From positions 1 to 9,947 of the forward strand of contig JAWKQN010000035.1 in the NCBI GenBank assembly GCA_041390125.1: DNA of 9,947 nucleotides, in the 5' to 3' direction. Positions 1 through 6,513 of this stretch are shown in pieces (positions within the stretch are counted from its first letter, which is position 1; each line of letters begins with the position of its first letter). Position numbers and translations under genes: made by a program. A model generated the notes under the pieces. That model was not told the DNA's origin. It was given only the letters and a program-made list of their open reading frames with translations, and ran no database searches. The DNA is from Gemmatimonadota bacterium (GTDB taxonomy: Bacteria > Gemmatimonadota > Gemmatimonadetes > Longimicrobiales > Gaopeijiaceae).

Positions 1-2
1 AG

Positions 3-134
3 ATAGCCCGCCACCTCTCCAGCGGCGGAGCCGTGGATCGGCTCCCACACGCGAACCAACTCTGGATGTTGGACAGCATCGAGCGGCCGGACCGGTACCC
101 GCTGGTGAGTCGACAGGGGAGGAAAGGGGTGTAG
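3..134 (+). CDS. Possible C-terminal tail of an unrecognised protein (partial, enters from the left edge)
   Basis: An open frame runs from the left edge to a TAG at 132-134 and gives about 43 residues ending in SRQGRKGV. About four fifths of its codons end in G or C, and the residue mix (W, M, L, I, Y with charged residues) looks protein-like. I do not recognise the family from so short a piece. A minus-strand frame over the same bases is also open and reads plausibly (it contains VRVWEPIHGS) but has only a poor TTG start and lower third-position GC. The plus-strand reading is preferred because it ends in a stop just before an intergenic gap and faces the convergent dehydrogenase gene. Confidence is low. 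Confidence 0.3.
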   Translation: MARHLSSGGAVDRLPHANQLWMLDSIERPDRYPLVSRQGRKGV

Positions 135-223
135 GCGCAATTTGGTCCCGGCCGCGCGGAGTCGGACCTCTCGGCGTTAAACCCGTTCCTTCGTCAGAGG
201 CGACGACAGTTAGGTCAGATCCC
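135..223. other. Convergent intergenic spacer
   Basis: This 89-base gap lies between the possible left-edge gene and the stop of the dehydrogenase gene. It holds two short inverted repeats: GGTCC/GGACC (145-149 and 164-168) and TCGTC/GACGA (191-195 and 202-206, loop of 6). Neither is followed by a T-run, so either is at best a weak terminator. I see no gene here. Confidence 0.4.
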
Positions 224-1441
224 TCACCCCACCCACCGCACCCGGAACACCCGCTTCCCCGCATCATCCGACACCAGCAGTGACCCATCCGCCGCCTGCA
301 GCACGTCCACCGGCCGGCCCCACACCTCTTTCACCTCGTCGTCCCGGACGATGAACCCGGTCAGGAAGTCCTCGGGAGGCCCGGAGGGCCGCCCGTCCGT
401 GAAGGGAATCCGGACCACGGAGTAGCCCTTCAGATCCAGACGGTTGATCGACCCGTGCAGGGCCACGAAGGCGCTGCCGCGGTACCCGTCGGGGAACTGC
501 CCGCCGGTGTAGAAGGCCAGACCCATCGGGGCCGCATGCGCGGGCAGCAGCACGTCCGGCGTGAGCGTCTTCTCCACCAGATCGGGTCGCGCGCCGTTCA
601 GGATGGGCTCGGGGTTGGGGCCGATGTACGCGTAGGGCCAGCCGTAGAAGCCGCCCTCCACCACGGACGTCACGTAGTCCGGCGCCAGATCGTCCCCCAG
701 GTGGTCGCGCTCGTGCACGGCGGTCCACAGGGTGCCGGTCCCGGGATGGAAGGCCATCGGCACCGGATTCCGCAGACCGCCGGCGAACACACGGTGCCCG
801 CTTCCATCCGGGTTGTACTCGTTGATCGCGGCCCGGCGGGGATCGTCGCCGGGCATCGCGTTCGTGGCGGACCCCACCGACACGTACAGCTTCCGCCCAT
901 CCGGCGAAAAGATCAGATTGCGCGTCCAGTGGTTGAACCCGCGCGTGCGAGCCACATCGATCCCCAGCCGCTCGGCCGTGTCCGTGTCCAGCGCGTCACT
1001 GCTGACCGGGAGATCCACCACGTGCTCGGGCGGTCCGCTCGCCTGGAGCTGACCCGGCCGGTACGCGAAGCGCACCACCGCGTCGTTGTTGCCCACGTAC
1101 AGGAACCCGTCCTGGAACGCGATCCCGAAGGGACGGTTGAGCCCGCTCGCGAACGTCTCCTGGAGCTCGGCCACGCCGTCGCCGTCCGCATCGCGCAGCA
1201 CCAGGATCTGGCCCTGCCCTCCGGACTCTGTCAGGAACACGTCCCCGTTCGGCGCCAGCGCCATGCGCCGCGGATACGTGAAGCCCTCCGCGAAAACGGT
1301 CACCTCGAACCCGTCCGGCACCACGAGGGCGGCGTCCGCGGGCCGCTCCACCACCTTGGGGATGGCGCGGTTCCACGGCGTCTCGAACGGCGTGGGGAGC
1401 TGCTGCACCGCCAGGGCCAGCAGCAGCGCGGGTGCGGTCAA
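224..1441 (-). CDS. Exported PQQ-dependent sugar/sorbosone dehydrogenase-like beta-propeller protein
   Basis: The 405-residue product resembles the L-sorbosone dehydrogenase/soluble glucose dehydrogenase family, six-bladed propellers that oxidise sugars with PQQ in the periplasm. Residues 1-14 form a short hydrophobic leader without a basic n-region. The propeller covers about 40-403. Family-like stretches are PNGDVFLTESGG (65-76), the calcium-loop-like DADGDG (84-89), NHWTRNL (170-176), GGLRNPVPMAF (221-231), HERDHLGDD (243-251), GGFYGWPY (263-270) and WGRPVDVLQAADGSLLVSDD (374-393). R224 in GLRNP matches the arginine of the sGDH GHRNP motif. The chosen start is TTG at 1441, whose last two bases overlap the TGA of the upstream peptidase (TTGA). 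No ATG or GTG lies just upstream in frame; the long open frame beyond is peptidase antiphase sequence. No cytochrome c domain or PQQ biosynthesis gene is present, so the electron acceptor and substrate are unknown. Confidence 0.85.
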   Translation of the reverse strand: MTAPALLLALAVQQLPTPFETPWNRAIPKVVERPADAALVVPDGFEVTVFAEGFTYPRRMALAPNGDVFLTESGGQGQILVLRDADGDGVAELQETFASGLNRPFGIAFQDGFLYVGNNDAVVRFAYRPGQLQASGPPEHVVDLPVSSDALDTDTAERLGIDVARTRGFNHWTRNLIFSPDGRKLYVSVGSATNAMPGDDPRRAAINEYNPDGSGHRVFAGGLRNPVPMAFHPGTGTLWTAVHERDHLGDDLAPDYVTSVVEGGFYGWPYAYIGPNPEPILNGARPDLVEKTLTPDVLLPAHAAPMGLAFYTGGQFPDGYRGSAFVALHGSINRLDLKGYSVVRIPFTDGRPSGPPEDFLTGFIVRDDEVKEVWGRPVDVLQAADGSLLVSDDAGKRVFRVRWVG

Positions 1442-4296
1442 GACACCCCCCGCACCTTCACCTCCGTCCCCAGCGTCTGCCCCTTCAGGATGGCCGGCAC
1501 GCCCTCCTCCATCCACACGGGCGCGGGCGCACCCTTGAGGTAGTGGTCGAAGAACTGCTGCATGCGCAGCGCCCAGTCCTTCCGGTTCTGGTCCTGCCGC
1601 AGGCCGTGGGCCTCGCCGTTGTAGTTGAGCATCCAGACCGGCTTCTGCAGGCGCCGCATGGCCGAGAACATCTCGATGCCCTGGTACCAGGGCACCGCGC
1701 CGTCCGCATCGTTGTGCATCATCAGGAGCGGCGTCTGGATCTTGTCCACGTAGAACAGCGGCGAGTTGTGCAGATACTGCTCCGTCGCGTCCCAGGGCGT
1801 GCCGCCGATCCGGCTCTGCGTGCGCTCGTACTGGAACGCGCGGCTCATGCCGGTCTGCCAGCGGATCCCGCCGTAGGCGCTGGTCATGTTGGCCACCGGC
1901 GCGCCCGCCTCCGCCGCGGCGAACAGGTTGGTCTTGGTGATCATGTAGGCGATCTGGTAGCCACCCCAGGAGTGGCCCTGCACGCCGATCTTGTCCTCGT
2001 CCACGAAGCCCTGGGCCACCAGGTTCAGGACCCCCGGCACCACGGCGTCCAGCGCGCTCTCGCCTGGATAGCCGATCTCGTAGGGGATGTCGGGGATGAA
2101 CACCAGATAGCCGCGGCTCACGAAGAACGGCACGGAGATGGACGAGCTCCCGGGCGTGGGCGAGCGGTAGTCGTACAGCCCGTCCGACATGCGCTCGTAG
2201 AAGTACACCATCATCGGGTACTGCTCGGACGCATCGAACCCGTCCGGCTTGAACAGCATGCCCTGGAGCGGCGTGCCGTCGTTGGACATCCACTCGGTCA
2301 GCTCGGCCGTGCCCCACGTGTACTGGCTCTGCTGCGGGTTGGCGTCCGTCAGCTTGACCATGTCCGTGATGGAGCCGTCCGTCACCCACAGGTCGGGGAA
2401 CTCGCGGAAGTCCTCCCGGCTCACCAGCCAGCGGTCCGCGTCCTCCGCCTTGCCGCGCAGGGTGAACGACTTGTCCGCCAGCACCACGCGCGTGGGTGTC
2501 ATGGCGCGGTCACTCCGGCCCTCGTAGTAGCCACCCTGCTTGGTCGTCAGGTGGAACGCATGGAGCAGGATCTCGCCCGCCGGCACCGGCTCCACGTCGG
2601 GCTGGGTGTCGGCCCAGCGGAAGCGGATGCCCGCCTCGCGCCCCTGGCCCTGCGTGAGATTCACCGTGCGTCCGCTCGCCGGCTCGAAGCGGAAGACGTC
2701 GTAGCGATCGTAGAACAGGAACGCCTGGTCATCCTCCGTCCACCCCGCGGAACCGTACGGCGGGGGCTCGTCCGGATGGTCGTCCAGCTCGTCCCAGACG
2801 GGCTCGGGCGCATCCGCGCTGGCCGTCATCGTCTCGCCGCCGGCCAGGGCCGCCGTCTTCCACTGCTTCTCGGCGCCGTCCCACCAGGTGGCCCACGTGC
2901 CGCCCGGCGAGATGCTCGCACCGCCGAAGCCCTTGATGCGCTCCGCCACCTTCCGCGAGGCACCGGTGGTCAGGTCGATCGCATACACGTCGTTGTAGCG
3001 GCCGTCCCAGGACAGCTCCTGCCGGTAGGGCACGTCCGTCACGCCGATGGCCCAGCGCGGCTCCCCCTCCTCCGCGTAGCGCACGTCCGGAATCTCGCGC
3101 GTCGCGAGCTGCACCACCCGACCCGCGTCCAGGTGCGCCACCGCGTCGTACGTGCGCTTCTTCTCCTCCTCCAACTGCACGAGCTGCATGGGCTGCAGGT
3201 ACGGATCCTTCCAGTTCCAGACGTCGACGGAGACCTTGTCCTCGTCCAGGATCTCCTCGTCGGGCGCGGGCGCCGGGCGGGGCGCGGTACCGAAGTACAG
3301 GCGGTTCCCGCTTTCGGAGAAGCGCAGCGTCCCGTGCTCGCTCACCCACCAGCCGTCGGGGATGCCGCCGGTGGACGCGCTCGCCACCGTGCGGGGCGTC
3401 CAGTCCCCCGCGCTCGCGCGCTCCAGCGTGAAGGCGGGCTGCTCTGCCGCGAAGTCCGCCGCGTCCGTCAGGAACGCCACCTGCGCGCCGTCCTCGGAGA
3501 GCGCGATCTTACGGTAGTGTCCCTCGTCCGCGCGCAGCGTGTGCAGCGTCCGGTCCGGCAACGTGAGCACGTGCGCGCCGTCGCCGCTGCCGTCCTTGGT
3601 GGACGTGGTGAACGCGAGCGCCCGCCCGTTCTCGGCGAAGACGTACTCCACCACGTCCTCGTAGCGGCTTTCCTGCCCGGAGGCGAGGTCGCGCACCACC
3701 AGCGTGGCGCCCTCGTCCTTCTCGTGGTCGGGTCGGTCGGACGCCTCGTCCCCGGCTTCCGCCTCTTCGCGCGCGGCACCGCGGCCTTCGGCGCTGTCGC
3801 CTTCCGGCTCCACCCGCCAGGCCACCCACGCACCATCCTCGGCGACCTTGAAGTCCTGCGCGGCACCCAGGCGGGTGACGGCGGAGACCTGCGGGGTGCC
3901 GCCCGCGAAGACCGCGCTCAGGTCCGCGACCGCGAGCGAGTCGCCCGGGAGATCGTCCCGCTTCTTCCCTTCCCGCTTGAGCGAGTCGAGCACCGCCTCG
4001 ACCGGCGGGATCTCGAAGACCACGAAGCGCGAATCCGAGCTCCACACCGGAGACGCGCCCCGGAGCGCAAGCTCGGTCCCGCCCTGGCGGGCCGCCCGCA
4101 CCTTGAACGTCGGATCGCCCTCGAGCGGACGGAGCACCCAGGCCAGCCATTGCCCGTCGGGCGAGAGGGCCGGGTCGGCGATGGTGTTCCAGTGGAGCAC
4201 GTCCTCGTGCTCGAGCGGCCGTTGCTGGCCGAGCACGGGAATGGCGGAGGCGGCCAGCGCGACGAGGCCGAGCGCGAGCGGGCGGGTTGACGTCAT
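1438..4296 (-). CDS. Secreted S9 family prolyl-oligopeptidase-like serine peptidase
   Basis: This 952-residue enzyme probably cleaves peptides outside the cytoplasm. A Sec signal peptide (about residues 1-23, ending in VLG before QQ) is followed by a long beta-propeller with repeats such as ALSPDGQWLAWVL, and then an alpha/beta-hydrolase domain from about 680. The catalytic triad is visible: S776 in GHSWGGYQ, D865 in HNDADGAVPW and H897 in GEAHGL. The Asp-His spacing of 32 equals that in DPP4. The protein is longer than classical S9 enzymes (about 700 aa), mainly through propeller insertions, including an acidic stretch near residues 155-195 rich in E, D and A. The start is set by AAGGAG (4303-4308), six bases before the ATG; the open frame extends further upstream to 4470 but without such a site. 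It leads a two-gene operon with the dehydrogenase. Its substrate cannot be told from sequence. Confidence 0.93.
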   Translation of the reverse strand: MTSTRPLALGLVALAASAIPVLGQQRPLEHEDVLHWNTIADPALSPDGQWLAWVLRPLEGDPTFKVRAARQGGTELALRGASPVWSSDSRFVVFEIPPVEAVLDSLKREGKKRDDLPGDSLAVADLSAVFAGGTPQVSAVTRLGAAQDFKVAEDGAWVAWRVEPEGDSAEGRGAAREEAEAGDEASDRPDHEKDEGATLVVRDLASGQESRYEDVVEYVFAENGRALAFTTSTKDGSGDGAHVLTLPDRTLHTLRADEGHYRKIALSEDGAQVAFLTDAADFAAEQPAFTLERASAGDWTPRTVASASTGGIPDGWWVSEHGTLRFSESGNRLYFGTAPRPAPAPDEEILDEDKVSVDVWNWKDPYLQPMQLVQLEEEKKRTYDAVAHLDAGRVVQLATREIPDVRYAEEGEPRWAIGVTDVPYRQELSWDGRYNDVYAIDLTTGASRKVAERIKGFGGASISPGGTWATWWDGAEKQWKTAALAGGETMTASADAPEPVWDELDDHPDEPPPYGSAGWTEDDQAFLFYDRYDVFRFEPASGRTVNLTQGQGREAGIRFRWADTQPDVEPVPAGEILLHAFHLTTKQGGYYEGRSDRAMTPTRVVLADKSFTLRGKAEDADRWLVSREDFREFPDLWVTDGSITDMVKLTDANPQQSQYTWGTAELTEWMSNDGTPLQGMLFKPDGFDASEQYPMMVYFYERMSDGLYDYRSPTPGSSSISVPFFVSRGYLVFIPDIPYEIGYPGESALDAVVPGVLNLVAQGFVDEDKIGVQGHSWGGYQIAYMITKTNLFAAAEAGAPVANMTSAYGGIRWQTGMSRAFQYERTQSRIGGTPWDATEQYLHNSPLFYVDKIQTPLLMMHNDADGAVPWYQGIEMFSAMRRLQKPVWMLNYNGEAHGLRQDQNRKDWALRMQQFFDHYLKGAPAPVWMEEGVPAILKGQTLGTEVKVRGVS

Positions 4297-4302
4297 CGAG
4301 AT

Positions 4303-4308
4303 CTCCTT
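4303..4308 (-). promoter_or_regulatory. Strong ribosome binding site of the S9 peptidase
   Basis: On the minus strand this reads AAGGAG, with a six-base spacer to the ATG at 4296. It decides the start against the longer open frame reaching 4470. Confidence 0.85.
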
Positions 4309-4330
4309 CAAGCGCGTGGAGTGCTGCACC

Positions 4331-4359
4331 ATCCTACCGCATGGGGGCGGGCGGGTCAC
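4331..4359 (-). promoter_or_regulatory. Candidate sigma70-type promoter for the peptidase-dehydrogenase operon
   Basis: On the minus strand GTGACC (4354-4359) and TAGGAT (4331-4336) are separated by 17 bases. Each hexamer matches the consensus at 4 of 6 positions. This would put transcription start near 4324 and give a leader of about 28 bases with the Shine-Dalgarno site inside it. The evidence is consensus matching only. Confidence 0.4.
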
Positions 4360-4467
4360 GGAACGCGGAGGTGAGGCCGGCCCTGCCATCCCACCGCCCG
4401 GGAAGATCCGGGATCGTTCGTGGGGGCGGCGGGCGGACGAGCCGGCTTGCCCGCGCTCCGCTGGACT

Positions 4468-4503
4468 CACATATTTTCAATGTATTTGTACTATGTGCTC
4501 ACA
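4468..4503 (+). promoter_or_regulatory. AT-rich promoter/operator candidate of the first TA module
   Basis: A sharp AT-rich island in GC-rich surroundings lies just before the RHH antitoxin. It contains a perfect 6-base inverted repeat, CACATA (4468-4473) and TATGTG (4492-4497), and an overlapping TGTG-CT-CACA dyad (4494-4503). TACTAT (4489-4494) is a possible -10 hexamer. RHH antitoxins usually repress their own operon by binding such dyads, so an operator here is a reasonable inference. Confidence 0.5.
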
Positions 4504-4510
4504 GCCACCG

Positions 4511-4735
4511 ATGCCCCAACTCCACCTCTATGTGCCGGACGAGCTGGCCGCCGAGATCGCGCGCCGGGCGGAGGCACGCGGCCTGAGCGTGTCGCGCTAC
4601 CTGGCGGACCTGGTGCGGGCCGAGGTGGCGGGCGGTTGGCCGGAGGACTTCTTCGAGTCGGTCGCCGGAGGCTGGGTGGGTCCCCCCCTGGAGCGCGCCC
4701 CCCAGCCGCCGCTGGAGATCCGGTCCGGCGGCTGA
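4511..4735 (+). CDS. RHH-type antitoxin of a VapBC-like module (module 1)
   Basis: This 74-residue protein should neutralise the PIN toxin encoded just downstream and probably represses its own operon. Residues 2-40 have the pattern of a ribbon-helix-helix DNA-binding domain: strand QLHLYVPD, helix ELAAEIARRAEARG, then LSVSRYLADLVRAEV. The tail (about 42-74, with WPEDFFESVAGGWVG) is rich in aromatic residues and prolines, as expected of a disordered toxin-binding segment. The stop overlaps the toxin start by one base (TGATG). The start is uncertain: ATG at 4511 gives a standard N-terminus, while an in-frame ATG at 4493 would add six residues (MCSQPP). Neither has a clear Shine-Dalgarno sequence, so a short-leader or leaderless transcript is possible. 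Confidence 0.82.
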   Translation: MPQLHLYVPDELAAEIARRAEARGLSVSRYLADLVRAEVAGGWPEDFFESVAGGWVGPPLERAPQPPLEIRSGG

Positions 4736-5205
4736 TGCCCTACCTCCTGGACACCAACACCTGCATCCACGTGCTCAACGGGAGCTCGCCCGCGCTCGTT
4801 GCCCGTCTCGGACGCGAGCGACCCGAGCGGGTCCGCCTGTCCACGGTCGTGAAGGCCGAGCTCCTGCATGGTGCCCGCCGGTCCCAGCGCGTCGGCGAGA
4901 ACCTCGCGCTCCTGGCTCGCTTCTTCGCGGCCTTCGCGTCCGTACCCTTCGACGCTCGGGCGGCGGAAGCCTACGGCCAGATCCGGACAGAGCTCGAGCG
5001 CGAAGGGCGGCTGATCGGCGCCAACGATCTGCTCATCGCCGCCACGGCCCGTGCGCACGATCTGACCCTCGTCACCCATGATGTCGACGAGTTCGCCCGG
5101 GTGGCGGGGCTGGCCTGGGAGGACTGGGAGGTTTTGAGGGATCGCCCCGGAGGGGCCTTCTTCGACGCCCGCCGCTCGTTGGGTCGAGGCCAACCCTTGA
5201 TATGA
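4735..5205 (+). CDS. vapC: VapC-family PIN-domain ribonuclease toxin (module 1)
   Basis: This 156-residue PIN protein is a probable Mg2+-dependent endoribonuclease that stops growth by cleaving RNA when its antitoxin is lost. The acidic residues expected of a VapC active site are present: D6 in LLDTNTCI, E42 in KAELLHGA, D98 in GANDLLIAA and D116 in LVTHDVDEF. The closing GLAWEDWE segment (125-132) is also typical of VapC. About 24 residues follow the usual VapC end (AFFDARRSLGRGQPLI), slightly longer than common. Its ATG overlaps the antitoxin TGA by one base, so translation should be coupled. The RNA target is unknown. Confidence 0.92.
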   Translation: MPYLLDTNTCIHVLNGSSPALVARLGRERPERVRLSTVVKAELLHGARRSQRVGENLALLARFFAAFASVPFDARAAEAYGQIRTELEREGRLIGANDLLIAATARAHDLTLVTHDVDEFARVAGLAWEDWEVLRDRPGGAFFDARRSLGRGQPLI

Positions 5206-5232
5206 CCAGTCTGACTAGATAAGGTCCCCATC
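5197..5232 (+). promoter_or_regulatory. Possible promoter/operator region of the second TA module
   Basis: The 27-base gap before the Phd gene contains the palindrome AGTC-T-GACT (5208-5216). It also holds an imperfect direct repeat, TGACCAG (5203-5209) and TGACTAG (5212-5218), with a 9-base period. TTGATA (5197-5202), partly inside the end of the upstream toxin gene, could be a -35 hexamer, but the 17-base-spaced -10 (TAAGGT) is poor. AAGG at 5221-5224 is a weak Shine-Dalgarno. This may allow autoregulation independent of module 1. Confidence 0.35.
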
Positions 5233-5511
5233 ATGTCGGACTCCTACTCCCTCTACGAGGCCAAGGCCCGCTTCTCGGAGGTCATCCGCAAGGTCAGGGA
5301 AGGCCGCACGGTCATCGTCTCCTACCATGGCACCCCCGTGGCCGAGATCCGACCGTATTCCGGCGAAGGAGAGGATCTCGAGGCACGTCTCGATCGGATG
5401 GTGGCCGACGGGACGCTGCTCCGCAGTCCCTCCGTGGAGGAGGCGCTCCCGCGACCGGTGCTCGACCGACCCGGCGCGCTGCACCGATTCCTCGCCGAGC
5501 GCGACGGGTGA
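5233..5511 (+). CDS. Phd/YefM-family antitoxin (module 2)
   Basis: This 92-residue protein is the antitoxin partner of the PIN toxin that overlaps its 3' end. Residues 3-42 match the Phd/YefM fold: SYSLYEAKARFSEVIRKV, then EGRTVIVSYHGTPVAEIRPY. This is the dimeric N-terminal domain that binds operator DNA. The C-terminal half (about 47-92) is charged and proline-containing, and would wrap the toxin. The ATG at 5233 begins the typical N-terminus and lies only 27 bases after the module 1 toxin, so it could be read from either transcript. The Phd antitoxin fold is unrelated to the RHH antitoxin next door. Confidence 0.9.
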   Translation: MSDSYSLYEAKARFSEVIRKVREGRTVIVSYHGTPVAEIRPYSGEGEDLEARLDRMVADGTLLRSPSVEEALPRPVLDRPGALHRFLAERDG

Positions 5512-5897
5512 GGCTCGCCTACGTCGACACCTCCGTGCTCGTGGCCATCGCGTTCGGGGAACCGGGTGCGGAGCAGTTGGCGCGCCACCTCGCGGACTTC
5601 GATGAACGGGTGAGCGCTGCTCTCACGGAAGCCGAGGTGCGCGCCGCCTTTGCGCGGGAGGAAGTCCCTTTCGCACCGGCTCTGATTGCGTCCCTCAGTT
5701 GGATCCTGCCGCGTCGCCTGTTGAGCAGCGAGATCGACTCGGTCCTGGACGCCGGCCACCTCCGAGGCGCCGACCTCTGGCACGTGGCCTGCGCGCTCTA
5801 CGTGTCGCCGGTTCCCGCAGCCGTCACGTTCGCGACGCTCGACGCCCGGCAACGGGTGGTGGCCAGCGCGCTCGGCTTTCCGCTGCTACCGGTCTGA
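5508..5897 (+). CDS. vapC: VapC-family PIN-domain ribonuclease toxin (module 2)
   Basis: This 129-residue PIN protein is a probable RNA-cleaving toxin paired with the Phd antitoxin. Acidic active-site residues are D7 in YVDTSVLV, E43 in LTEAEVRAAF, D89 in RGADLWHVA and D112 in FATLDARQR. The RGADLWH and TLDARQ motifs match the VapC group usually paired with Phd-type antitoxins. Translation most likely starts at GTG 5508, which overlaps the antitoxin TGA as GTGA, a four-base overlap typical of coupled genes. Its sequence is clearly distinct from the module 1 toxin, so the two are not a recent duplication. Confidence 0.9.
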   Translation: MRLAYVDTSVLVAIAFGEPGAEQLARHLADFDERVSAALTEAEVRAAFAREEVPFAPALIASLSWILPRRLLSSEIDSVLDAGHLRGADLWHVACALYVSPVPAAVTFATLDARQRVVASALGFPLLPV

Positions 5898-5919
5898 GAC
5901 GCGAGCAGCGGACCGACCC

Positions 5920-6390
5920 ATGCCCGACCCCGACCGGACCAGCCCCGAAGCCACCCTCGCCGCCTTCCGCGACGCCATGAGGGCGCGGGACTGGCCGGGC
6001 GCCCTCTCGCTCCTGTCGCCCCGAGCCCAGAAGGGGCTGGTGGGTAGCGCGTATGCGGGCGCGGCCTGGATGGAGGGGCTCGATGACGCGGCGCGCCGCT
6101 CGCTCGCGATGCTCATGGAACGGCATGGCCTGCGCGATCCGGACGCCGAGCGCACCCGGTCGACGGAGGAGCTGTCTGCGATGCTCGCCGACCTGGATGC
6201 CTGGTCCCGCGCTTCCTTCCCTGCAGACCGCCCCCTCGACCTGACCGCGAACGTGGCGGACACCTCGTGGACCGAGTTCCGGCGCAGCGGCGACCGCGCC
6301 TATGCCATCGCGACGTCGCGGGGTCGCCGCAGCGAGACCCGTCTCCGCGTGCAGGAGGGCGCCTGGGTCATCCTCGCCAGCGGGGAGTGA
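5920..6390 (+). CDS. Hypothetical protein, possibly NTF2/DUF4878-like
   Basis: I do not recognise this 156-residue cytoplasmic-looking protein with certainty. It has no signal peptide or membrane segment. The first half is helical, with SPEATLAAFRDAMRARDWPG (8-27) followed by LSLLSPRAQ. The second half alternates strand-like stretches (LDLTANVADTSWTEF, RAYAIATSRG, ETRLRVQEGAWVILASGE). This order of a helix pair, a short 'life of the residue pool' type helix and a terminal beta-sheet resembles NTF2-like proteins, but no catalytic residues are evident. The ATG at 5920 has no clear Shine-Dalgarno site. The gene begins 22 bases after the module 2 toxin, so it may be carried on the same transcript. 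A role in the TA module is not implied by the sequence. Confidence 0.68.
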   Translation: MPDPDRTSPEATLAAFRDAMRARDWPGALSLLSPRAQKGLVGSAYAGAAWMEGLDDAARRSLAMLMERHGLRDPDAERTRSTEELSAMLADLDAWSRASFPADRPLDLTANVADTSWTEFRRSGDRAYAIATSRGRRSETRLRVQEGAWVILASGE

Positions 6391-6431
6391 GCACCCGGGG
6401 CGCCAGACCTGTACGGTTGACGCCCCGGTGC
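6391..6431. terminator. Hairpin between convergent genes, likely bidirectional terminator
   Basis: Starting directly after the stop of the hypothetical gene, 6391-6402 (GCACCCGGGGCG) pairs with 6421-6431 (CGCCCCGGTGC). This makes 11 base pairs with one bulged C and an 18-base loop, inside which ACC/GGT (6407-6409, 6415-6417) can add pairs. No T-run follows on either strand, so it is not a classic intrinsic terminator. Its place between convergent genes makes a termination or 3'-end-protection role likely. Confidence 0.5.
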
Positions 6432-6513
6432 GAGGACCGGTCGGAGTGGACGCGCCACCCCGCACGTCCGCGTCGGTGCAGCGGAGGCGTGCGTCGGGAG
6501 TAGCGTCGCCGCT
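6432..6513. other. Convergent intergenic remainder
   Basis: These 82 bases separate the hairpin from the stop of the Ig-like protein gene. I see no gene or further clear signal. Confidence 0.5.

Noticed and set aside
455..1543. Plus-strand open frame of 362 codons opposite the dehydrogenase
   Set aside because: It is an antisense shadow; the minus-strand frame carries clear sorbosone-dehydrogenase motifs.
1442..2389. Upstream extension of the dehydrogenase frame on the minus strand
   Set aside because: It lies entirely inside the peptidase gene in another frame, is rich in R, G and A and has no family similarity; the true protein starts near 1441.
1432..4290. A 952-codon plus-strand open frame opposite the S9 peptidase gene
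   Set aside because: It is a codon-aligned antisense shadow of a high-GC gene. Its composition is dominated by R, H, V, L and A with no domain, while the opposite strand shows a signal peptide, triad and family motifs.
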